In this document: piece after piece, positions 32,316 to 38,099 of the stretch
Layout of the letters: each line of letters opens with the position of its first letter
Numbering within the stretch: the stretch's first letter is position 1
Translations under genes and position numbers: made by a program
IMG/VR virus record: IMGVR_UViG_3300033048_000121
Span: 1-38,099 of that record
Reading direction: 5' to 3' (one strand)
Source: a virus
DNA: 38,099 nt
Notes under the pieces: generated by a model
Databases searched by the model: none
What the model was told of the DNA's origin: nothing
What the model saw: only the letters and a program-made list of their open reading frames with translations

Positions 32316-32722
32316 AGCCCGGCCTCCTCAAGGTCTTGCATCGCTTGCTCGTGCCGACGCTGCATCCCGGATTGCTGTTTCGTATTCTCCTTCACCTTTC
32401 GTGCACGCTGCTTTGATCCCAGCCGAGTCGCCTGCTGCTGAACTGCTTGTTCTTTGGCGAGGTCGAAATGAGCCGCATCAGCCTCGGCCAGCGCCTGCCC
32501 AAAATCATTGAGCCACTGCCGAGTCGTGAAGATCCGACTCCCGAACCGTGTGTGCTTGAGTCGAATGCGATCGCCCGAAGCCGACTTCACCCCCTCACGG
32601 CACCACCGCCAAACGCAGTTGGCCGAAGGCCGACCCGGCGCAATCTTGGCGGCTTGTGCAAGCGTTAGGTGTTCATGTTCACATTGCTCATCGTGCGTCT
32701 GTTGTTGTGTTTGCTGCTGCAT
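32312..32722 (-). CDS. DUF1580-like small DNA-binding protein
   Basis: 136 residues from ATG 32722 (SD AGGAG, about 8 bases upstream); the frame is open to 32761 without an SD. Gln-rich start, then LTLAQAAKIAPGRPSANCVWRWCREGVKS and RIRLKHTRFGSRIFTTRQWL, split into ≤20-residue pieces as LTLAQAAKIAPGR and RFGSRIFTTRQWL: a helix-turn-helix reminiscent of DUF1580 and excisionase-like proteins common in planctomycetes. The C-terminal half is helical and Ala/Gln/Lys-rich. As the first gene of the early operon it may be a regulator. Stop overlaps the nuclease GTG. Confidence 0.65.
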   Translation of the reverse strand: MQQQTQQQTHDEQCEHEHLTLAQAAKIAPGRPSANCVWRWCREGVKSASGDRIRLKHTRFGSRIFTTRQWLNDFGQALAEADAAHFDLAKEQAVQQQATRLGSKQRARKVKENTKQQSGMQRRHEQAMQDLEEAGL

Positions 32723-32825
32723 CCATACTCTCCTGGCTGACCTCAGCCGGTTGTTGAGCATGGACTATCGACGATGATTTTGGGTGGTAACTCGTTTGGT
32801 AGGCTTCAGGCAGTCTTCACCAATT

Positions 32826-32856
32826 GAAAACGGCCTGCACAATGACATGCAGGCCG
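32826..32856 (-). terminator. Rho-independent terminator-like hairpin
   Basis: Arms CGGCCTGCA (32831-32839) and TGCAGGCCG (32848-32856) with an 8-base loop. On the minus strand the stem is followed by TTTTC, and the other side has a run of seven T in the opposite order, so it can stop leftward transcripts from the AbiE-like operon before the phage operon. A weaker rightward role cannot be excluded. Confidence 0.6.
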
Positions 32857-32885
32857 AAAAAAACTTGTCAGAAAATAGTGAGTTA

Positions 32886-32907
32886 TCGAGTTGCGCAACT
32901 GTAACTC
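32886..32907. repeat. 22-bp palindromic repeat, left copy
   Basis: TCGAGTTGCG-CAACTG-TAACTC, a near-palindrome matching the copy at 35992-36013 at 20 of 22 positions. It lies about 40 bases beyond the stop of the AbiEii-like gene, so the pair brackets the AbiE-like region of 3.1 kb. Confidence 0.75.
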
Positions 32908-32945
32908 AGATAATGGACACACTTCCCGTTCTCATGTAGGGTCGA

Positions 32946-33821
32946 TCAATCGGTTTGAAGGAGCCTTTTTAGCTCATCAACGAGCCAATCGGGATCAACT
33001 TCGGGGGTCGTTCTCGGGTTTGCACGCTGATACTCAAGTAATCGAATTCGCCCAAGCCCATCGCTCGGCACGAAGAGTTTTTCAATGATTCCTCTGCATT
33101 CGACGATCTTCGGATCGGATTTATAATCCTGAGCAATAGCCATGCATATTCCTTCATCCTCTTCTGTCAAAAGCCCCGCAATTCGATAGAGATCCATCGC
33201 GTGATGGCGACCTTGGTCATGGTCTTCATCATGGAGCCTGTCGCGGAGTGCGCAGAGTTTCATGAGTGCGTAAGGGAACGGGCGAGGAATAAGCACTTCG
33301 CATGAACGGGCAGTGTTGTTTTTAGAATCTGGCTCGGATGTAACAGTGAGTCGAAAAGGTTCGTGCTCAACGCCGAGTGCATCTTGGTTTGTCCGGGCAT
33401 GAAACCCATGTTTTCCGCTTAGACCGCGTGGACGAACGCGGCTATCTCGAACAACAGCATTCGATTCATGCTCGCCAAGCGGCCCAGCCATGAGATCAAT
33501 TATGACATTGATACCATCTAACGATCTGCTGAATTTCAGAAACTCGGCTCCTGGGACAACAACAAACCCAAGTTCGTCCAGAGCTGCACGATATTCAATG
33601 ACCAGCGCACGGTTTGCAATGACTTCTGCACGAACAAATAGATCAATGTCTTGGGTAGTCCTTGCCGGTGGAAGTTTGGTGAGTGGTAACAGTGTCTTCG
33701 TACCTTTCTGCCGCAAGTCCTCTTGTCTGAGATACAGGCCAAGCCCGCCAGCAAGCAGTAAGTCCGCATTGCCGCCAAGGGCCTCGTCGAGGTCTAAGAC
33801 TGTTGTAATCAATGCATTCAT
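32946..33821 (-). CDS. AbiEii-like nucleotidyltransferase toxin
   Basis: 291 residues from ATG 33821 (GTG 33824 one codon upstream is the alternative); SD GGAGG 6 bases before, within the antitoxin 3' end. The nucleotidyltransferase fold shows LLLAGGLGLYLRQ then TTQDIDLFV, the G-G...D-x-D active-site pattern. A later segment has PRPFPYALMKLCALRDRLHD and HHAMDLYRIAGLL. AbiEii/AbiGii toxins block growth, often by modifying tRNA, and are paired with an AbiEi-type antitoxin. The pairing with the 33821-34984 gene is the classic antitoxin-first order. Phage-defence role is an inference. Confidence 0.75.
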   Translation of the reverse strand: MNALITTVLDLDEALGGNADLLLAGGLGLYLRQEDLRQKGTKTLLPLTKLPPARTTQDIDLFVRAEVIANRALVIEYRAALDELGFVVVPGAEFLKFSRSLDGINVIIDLMAGPLGEHESNAVVRDSRVRPRGLSGKHGFHARTNQDALGVEHEPFRLTVTSEPDSKNNTARSCEVLIPRPFPYALMKLCALRDRLHDEDHDQGRHHAMDLYRIAGLLTEEDEGICMAIAQDYKSDPKIVECRGIIEKLFVPSDGLGRIRLLEYQRANPRTTPEVDPDWLVDELKRLLQTD

Positions 33822-34984
33822 CACTCGCCTCCTCGCACATTCGCTTCCACTTCTCGCAAAATGAGATCGCGGACTTGTTCTGCGATCTCTCGGTCGCGTT
33901 TGTCGCCGCTGGCAGAGAGTTCAAGGTAAGTCTGGACTGGTGAAGCGTACACAATGCCAGATTCATCAGTGCGTGCATCGAGCCAAGGCGTAGCGTCACG
34001 AGTCTCGACCAAGGTCAAATCAGCAAACCGGTCGGTGAACTGGCAGGTTTCACTGAGTAGATCACGCAGCTCATCCAGATCAGAACTGTACAGCACGGGA
34101 TTGTCCGCACGCATCCCGGCAGAATATCGGCTCTGCGATGATTCGCCCGAAAGCACGACTCGTGGATTGTCCGTTCCGGCGTTGGCTTGCAAGATGAACT
34201 CACTGAGCGATTCGCTCAGTTTGGCCCGGATGATTCTGATTGGTTTGGGGGGGGTAAAGTTCTTTTCCAGCATATCGAGTAGTTTGTCTGGTTGAATAAG
34301 GCGAACTCGATTTCTATCTCTTTCAACGATGAGATCATCAGTCATCCGCGACAATGCCTTGGATACTGTAGAAGGTGCGACTTTTCCACCCGCAGCACCG
34401 ATCTCCACTCGGATATCACCTACAGACGGATACATGGCTCGGCGAAGAAATACCCGAGGCACTTGTGAAGTTGCTCCGCGATAGATGAACTTGGCGGGTT
34501 GGGATTGTGGATATAGATTTCGCCGTCCGGTGCGTTTGAGCAACAGTCGGCCTGGTACAACGATGAGTCCGTTGCCACTGAGGTCAAGCCCAGAGACTCC
34601 TGATTGCTCCAAGAGTGCCATACTTCGTTCGCTGAGATACGGTACGAGGATCATTGGTAGGTTGCCAAACTTCGAGGCATTCTGTATCGCTCGTCCCATC
34701 GCATTTTCAATCAAGCGAAGTGTATTCGATGGCACCATATTGGCGATAAAGTCGAATGATTGGCCAGCCCATTGCACGGCTACTTCCAAGTCAAACTGTA
34801 AGCCCCATCGAGAACGAGTGGAGTGGTTTGCAATGATTTGAATTTCGATATCAGGCCCAAATGGCGAGGCGATCTTCTGCATCATCTCGAGCATCGTTTC
34901 TTCGTCCAAATTCAAAATCGAACTCTGATCACACATTCTTGGCAGTGGGCGGCTAGATTCGGGCTGATTGGATAGTTTTGACAT
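33821..34984 (-). CDS. AbiEi-like antitoxin/winged-helix regulator
   Basis: 387 residues from ATG 34984 (SD AAAGG about 9 bases upstream); a TTG at 35005 would add 7 residues. The N-terminal half has FDLEVAVQWAGQSFDFI, LVPYLSERSMALLEQ and LDLSGNGLIVV, an endonuclease-like fold seen in HTH regulators of this kind. The middle holds a winged helix (about 180-240): VAPSTVSKALSRMTDDLIVERD. The rest is helical with ESSQSRYSAGM. The operator upstream suits autorepression. AbiEi naming is by analogy with the toxin; the exact family is less certain than the toxin's. Confidence 0.6.
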   Translation of the reverse strand: MSKLSNQPESSRPLPRMCDQSSILNLDEETMLEMMQKIASPFGPDIEIQIIANHSTRSRWGLQFDLEVAVQWAGQSFDFIANMVPSNTLRLIENAMGRAIQNASKFGNLPMILVPYLSERSMALLEQSGVSGLDLSGNGLIVVPGRLLLKRTGRRNLYPQSQPAKFIYRGATSQVPRVFLRRAMYPSVGDIRVEIGAAGGKVAPSTVSKALSRMTDDLIVERDRNRVRLIQPDKLLDMLEKNFTPPKPIRIIRAKLSESLSEFILQANAGTDNPRVVLSGESSQSRYSAGMRADNPVLYSSDLDELRDLLSETCQFTDRFADLTLVETRDATPWLDARTDESGIVYASPVQTYLELSASGDKRDREIAEQVRDLILREVEANVRGGE

Positions 34985-34998
34985 TTGAGGCACCTTTG

Positions 34999-35084
34999 TT
35001 TCCAATTATACGGAATTTCCAGCGATGGAAACAAGCAAATATCAAGGATTATTTCCAAAATCAAACAATTTCCAGTAGTGGAAA
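34999..35084 (-). promoter_or_regulatory. duplicated operator and promoter of the AbiE-like pair
   Basis: Two modules, each TTTCCA-N11-TTTCCA-N4-TGGAAA, lie at 34999-35031 and 35052-35084, 53 bases apart (about five helical turns). The inner inverted repeats are TTTCCAgcgaTGGAAA (35016-35031) and TTTCCAgtagTGGAAA (35069-35084). On the minus strand a -35 TTGTTT (35029-35034) and -10 TATAAT (35005-35010) are 18 bases apart, so the proximal palindrome fills the spacer. Binding there would block polymerase. Confidence 0.75.
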
Positions 35085-35155
35085 TACGCAAACATCGGAA
35101 ATAGCGATGTTATCCGGACGATATGCGGAACAAGTCGCCTTGGCCATCAAGACCA

Positions 35156-35881
35156 TCATCCTACCCGAGTCAAAATTACTTCTCGCCGATTTGCCCCATC
35201 GGCTTTGCGAGTTATGACTCGCCCGGTCATCTCCAGATTCCCGAGTGCGCTTCGCAACTGGGCCCGCGATCCCCCGGCGAGTTCCGCCAGCCGCAGTTCG
35301 CTGTGCCCAGCGTCGGAATCGAACCGTAGGGACGCGAGAATCGACGCTCGAAGATCACCCCGGAAATCCGCCCGAGTGACGAACTCGGGGTGCCGCCGCA
35401 TGAGCCAAGAGGCCGGGCGAATCGCGTCGTCCTTGAACTCGATCGGTTGGCACCAGAGATTCCATTTTTGCGAGATACTCGACGCCTTGCATTTGGCCAG
35501 ATCCCGGAGCTTCGGGTTCTTCCTCGAACTGGCGAACATCGCCTTTGGTTGCTTCGCTGGCTTGAGTGTCTTGATGATCGTCTCGAACTTCAGCGGGTGC
35601 GTTCCTTGCTGGGCAATATCAAGAAGCAGCCCAAGCACCGGCTGGTACTCGGGTTGAAGTTCATCACGGATCAGCCGCTTGAGCCGGTGCTTGGCAATCA
35701 GATCGCCGTAGGTATGCAGCCAAGTCGCCGACATGACAAACAACCTCGCCATTCGATCGGTGTTGCGGGCTGTGTCAATTAGCAGACGCTCGAGATCAAT
35801 CTCGCCATTCGTAGGAGCCGTGTTGAACAGAACGCCAACGCTTGTCCACTGCTGAACCAAAATGTCGAGTTGGCTTGTCAA
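35156..35881 (-). CDS. winged-helix-like protein next to the AbiE-like pair, unrecognised
   Basis: 241 residues from TTG 35881 (AGGA 8-10 bases upstream). A helical N-terminal two-thirds (LERLLIDTARNTDRMARLF, YQPVLGLLLDIAQQG, PASWLMRRHPEFVTRADF) and a C-terminal winged helix (LRLAELAGGSRAQLRSALGN and TGRVITRKADGANRREVIL). The C-terminus looks like a transcription-factor wing, and the gene sits 155 bases before the antitoxin with its own start, inside the same pair of palindromic repeats. It could be a regulator or a third defence component. No family recognised. Confidence 0.7.
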   Translation of the reverse strand: MTSQLDILVQQWTSVGVLFNTAPTNGEIDLERLLIDTARNTDRMARLFVMSATWLHTYGDLIAKHRLKRLIRDELQPEYQPVLGLLLDIAQQGTHPLKFETIIKTLKPAKQPKAMFASSRKNPKLRDLAKCKASSISQKWNLWCQPIEFKDDAIRPASWLMRRHPEFVTRADFRGDLRASILASLRFDSDAGHSELRLAELAGGSRAQLRSALGNLEMTGRVITRKADGANRREVILTRVG

Positions 35882-35991
35882 GTGTCAGTGTCCTATCGAT
35901 GGGCGCAGAGCGATATTCGTGCGAAGCATACTGTAGGTAATATCGTACAGATAAGCGGGGCGGATCATCATCACGCCGAAATGAATGGTTT

Positions 35992-36013
35992 TCGAGTTGC
36001 ACAACTGCAACTC
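35992..36013. repeat. 22-bp palindromic repeat, right copy
   Basis: TCGAGTTGCA-CAACTG-CAACTC; the inner arms GAGTTGCA/TGCAACTC are a perfect 8-base inverted repeat with a CAAC spacer. It differs from the left copy at two positions. It lies about 110 bases upstream of the 35881 start, so with the left copy it frames the three-gene AbiE-like block. Confidence 0.75.
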
Positions 36014-36097
36014 GTTCAGATTGTCTAGTCTACGCTTACTTCGAAAACATATTGCTGCGTTGGTATTTGGAATGCTTTGTACCTAGATTTGAGTTTG

Positions 36098-37054
36098 TTA
36101 GTCGTAGTCCTGGTCCTCATCTTCTTCATCATGATGCGTGGAGTAGAACCCCCATGGTCGAAGCGCATCATCCGATGAGTCGTCGCCAAAATCTGAGCCA
36201 TATATCTCACCCGGAGGATCGTCACTACCCGAAATAAACATACCACCCCATGAGTTGTCATTGTCCTCCCATGGGTTGTAGTCATCGTAGTGAGAAAACT
36301 CCTCGTGCCAATCCTCTTCTTCATATTCACCTGAGTCATACTCAACCCAATCGTCGCCGTAGTCATCGTGTACTTCTTCAGGTTTAGCTGTTGGCGATAC
36401 TGTCAGCAGCTCTACTTGAGCCCGTGACTCGTATGCCTCGTCGGAATACCAACCAGACAACTGCAAGTAGCAGCGAAGCTCCATATTTGGCGCATCAGTA
36501 GGCGACCACCACCGTGCGAGGGATAGCCGAATTACACGGCCAGCTGGAAGTTCTTCTTCTGGCTTTCCTACTCCAACATATTTAATTGCAATGGGTGGCG
36601 TGATACCCACAGCCGTGTAGTAGGGCTTGCCATAGATCATGACGAGCTTAAGTGGCGAGGGCGACATCCAGAAACCCACACTGTTGCGAGGCACACCATA
36701 TCGCTTTGATATGAATCCACGGCCTCGAGCGGTAAATCGAATCAGCCCATCAAACAGCACATGCGGGTCGCCGATCCATGGATCATGCCGGTTTGTGACA
36801 AAGGCCCGCATAGTCCTCATCTCCCCGACCTTTTCTTCAAGGTTGACCACATAGTCTTCGACATGGGGAGGATTACATTCAACTGGGGTCGCCCGGACTT
36901 GCCAAATATCGCCGACTTCAATCATTGTTGATTTCGGCCATCCATGGGCGCCGGCCTTCGGCAGTAAGCGGATCAACTCACCGGATTCTTCATTGATGCC
37001 TCCGATGCAAACCCCGTCCCACATGCGTGTCTTTGCGGCAATAACGACGATCAT
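36098..37054 (-). CDS. acid-tailed protein of a DUF488 operon (possible dual OB-fold)
   Basis: 318 residues from ATG 37054 (ATGA overlap with the DUF488 stop); a frame open to 37123 is rejected. N-terminal 230 residues are beta-rich (MIVVIAAKTRMWDGVCIGGI, GDIWQVRATPVECNPPH, GRVIRLSLARWW) and resemble two successive OB-like barrels, as in proteins called 'dual OB' that accompany DUF488. Residues about 240-318 are extremely Asp/Glu/Tyr-rich (DDYGDDWVEYDSGEYEEED), which could mimic DNA or bind a partner. The fold call is tentative; the operon link is firm. Confidence 0.6.
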   Translation of the reverse strand: MIVVIAAKTRMWDGVCIGGINEESGELIRLLPKAGAHGWPKSTMIEVGDIWQVRATPVECNPPHVEDYVVNLEEKVGEMRTMRAFVTNRHDPWIGDPHVLFDGLIRFTARGRGFISKRYGVPRNSVGFWMSPSPLKLVMIYGKPYYTAVGITPPIAIKYVGVGKPEEELPAGRVIRLSLARWWSPTDAPNMELRCYLQLSGWYSDEAYESRAQVELLTVSPTAKPEEVHDDYGDDWVEYDSGEYEEEDWHEEFSHYDDYNPWEDNDNSWGGMFISGSDDPPGEIYGSDFGDDSSDDALRPWGFYSTHHDEEDEDQDYD

Positions 37055-37542
37055 GGCATGATGTGCTCCATAGGTAGGCCGGTTTGTTTCGCAAGTTCGT
37101 TCACGAGCAGTGATCGATGGCAAGCCTTAGGCTCACGCTCTACACAGAAAAAAACCGGGCGACGCGCATCACTCAGCGTGGTCTTAAGCAATGCCCAAGC
37201 GTCGAGGTCGATCAGATTGTCTTGGATGTATCGATTCACAAACGCTGCCCCAAGCTCCGTTCGGCTGCGCTTTGCTACCCCTTGTCGAGCGTCCTCGTCG
37301 TGCTGGGCATCACGCACTGCTGAGGATGGAGCGAGTTCTTTCACATGCATATATGTGATATTGAGCGATGCCAGGCGACTCTGCAAACGCTTGGAGTTGG
37401 CGAATGCGTACTGCGAACCTCGCAATCCTCGCCGTGCGCGCACATCACAGAAACAGTCAACTTGTTCTCTCTGCAACGCTTCGAAGAAGGAATCTTCGGA
37501 GAAGCCATAGACACCGATCGACATAAGAACTTCAGCTGCCAC
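37051..37542 (-). CDS. DUF488 domain protein (second of two)
   Basis: 163 residues from GTG 37542 (TAGTG overlap with the previous stop); ATG 37524 is an alternative. DUF488 pattern: MSIGVYGFSEDSFFEALQ then CFCDVRARRGLRGSQYA, FANSKRLQSRLASLNITYMHV and a final VFFCVEREPKACHRSLLVNELA, split as VFFCVEREPKACHRSLL. The Cys-x-x-x-x-x-x-CHRS motif is the family's likely active or metal-binding site. Activity unknown. It overlaps both neighbours, so the three genes are co-translated. Confidence 0.85.
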   Translation of the reverse strand: MAAEVLMSIGVYGFSEDSFFEALQREQVDCFCDVRARRGLRGSQYAFANSKRLQSRLASLNITYMHVKELAPSSAVRDAQHDEDARQGVAKRSRTELGAAFVNRYIQDNLIDLDAWALLKTTLSDARRPVFFCVEREPKACHRSLLVNELAKQTGLPMEHIMP

Positions 37543-38099
37543 TACTGCATCCCCTCCAATGACTCCGGCTCATAACGCCCGATCGATGTGAATGACTGAC
37601 CAAACAACGCGCCCTGACCTCTGGTAATCCGCTCTATTACAACTTGCTGAGAGACACGCTCGCCATCGCGATCTATGTGTGTTAACTCAGTGTCTTCTTT
37701 CTGGAGCGCCTGACCGATTAATTTTGACCGATGGCACCGCTCCGGATCGAGCTCACTGCACATAATTGCAACGCGGTGGCCTCCTGCGAGGGCAGTTCGT
37801 AAGCGTTCAAGACCAGATCGAAACGCAGGGCGCTGCTCGCATCGTGCGTAGTCAACTTTTCCATCAACATAGCATGATGGATCATCAGGCTTACCGCCTA
37901 ACTTATTGCCCATGAAAATATAGCGAATACCAGCCTGCTTGAGTAAAATTTGCAGGGCTTCATCGTTAAACTCAGGTTGGCGTGATCTCGGTTGTGAGCG
38001 GACATCGATCAAGTACTCAATACCGTGACGATGAAGCCGCTCTAGAAAGCTCTCCCAAGATCGATCACCATAGCCAATAGATGTCAGCAATCCAGACTT
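37542..38099 (-). CDS. DUF488 domain protein (first of two; 5' end may lie outside the window)
   Basis: At least 182 residues from a TTG at 38090; the frame is open to the window edge, so the real start may lie outside. LTSIGYGDRSWESFLERL, EYLIDVRSQPRSRQPEFN and VAIMCSELDPERCHRSKLIG are DUF488 motifs; the C-terminal CHRSKLI matches the second gene's CHRSLL. It differs from the second copy enough to be an old duplication rather than a recent repeat. TAGTG overlap with the next gene. Confidence 0.8.
   Translation of the reverse strand, partial: KSGLLTSIGYGDRSWESFLERLHRHGIEYLIDVRSQPRSRQPEFNDEALQILLKQAGIRYIFMGNKLGGKPDDPSCYVDGKVDYARCEQRPAFRSGLERLRTALAGGHRVAIMCSELDPERCHRSKLIGQALQKEDTELTHIDRDGERVSQQVVIERITRGQGALFGQSFTSIGRYEPESLEGMQ

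Overview
The window is a nearly complete tailed-phage (siphovirus-type) prophage of about 29 kb, roughly 3.3 to 32.8 kb, almost all on the minus strand, embedded among defence and toxin-antitoxin genes. The host is most likely a planctomycete (Planctomycetota, perhaps Phycisphaerae). Three things suggest this: a small membrane protein with the CxxCGYDL...CPECG zinc ribbon common in that phylum, a REP-like inverted repeat that reads as the 'PLPDGRGSS' peptide, and a DUF1580-like small DNA-binding protein. No rRNA, tRNA, integrase or transposase gene is seen, and no phage attachment repeats were recognised.

Layout, left to right. (1) 1-3062: end of a type I restriction locus, hsdR followed on the minus strand by the first codons of an hsdS-like gene. 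(2) 3308-18240: phage late genes read leftward: a gpW-like adaptor, portal, prohead protease/scaffold, major capsid protein, decoration protein, head-tail and tail-completion proteins, tail tube, tail chaperones in two frames, lipoprotein, tape measure, two unrecognised structural proteins, a methyltransferase, a DUF115-like protein and a Hint-domain protein with Gly/Ser repeats. A plus-strand zinc-ribbon membrane gene (7732-8235) interrupts this block. (3) 18413-20430: a plus-strand, visibly more AT-rich cassette (HigB-like toxin, HigA-peptidase fusion, third protein) sits inside the late region. (4) 20452-23151: zinc-ribbon protein, large terminase, small packaging protein. (5) 23325-24290: two plus-strand genes (zinc-ribbon protein, lysine-rich HARE-HTH protein). 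(6) 24296-32722: early/replication genes read leftward: DUF1580-like protein, PD-(D/E)XK nuclease, Sak4-like ATPase, DUF669 ssDNA-binding-like protein, DEAD/DEAH helicase, prim-pol primase plus RepA-like helicase, then a ParB-domain DNA methyltransferase. A dense array of CGCTNNAGCG palindromes lies between the last two. (7) 32826-36013: an AbiE-like nucleotidyltransferase/antitoxin pair with a duplicated operator and a third winged-helix-like gene, bracketed by two near-identical palindromic 22-bp repeats. (8) 36098-38099: two DUF488 genes and an acid-tailed (possible dual-OB) gene as a tightly overlapping operon.

The most notable observations are two phage proteins that look as if they should be single chains but are cut by one in-frame stop each. 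The protease-scaffold-capsid frame has a TGA at 15155-15157, and the prim-pol-helicase frame has a TAG at 27927-27929; the same frame continues open on both sides, with family-like sequence beyond the stop. The window alone does not separate nonsense decay, sequencing error and programmed readthrough. Start codons were chosen mainly from ATGA/GTGA/TAATG overlaps and Shine-Dalgarno (SD) sequences. All functional names are recognition from memory without database searches.
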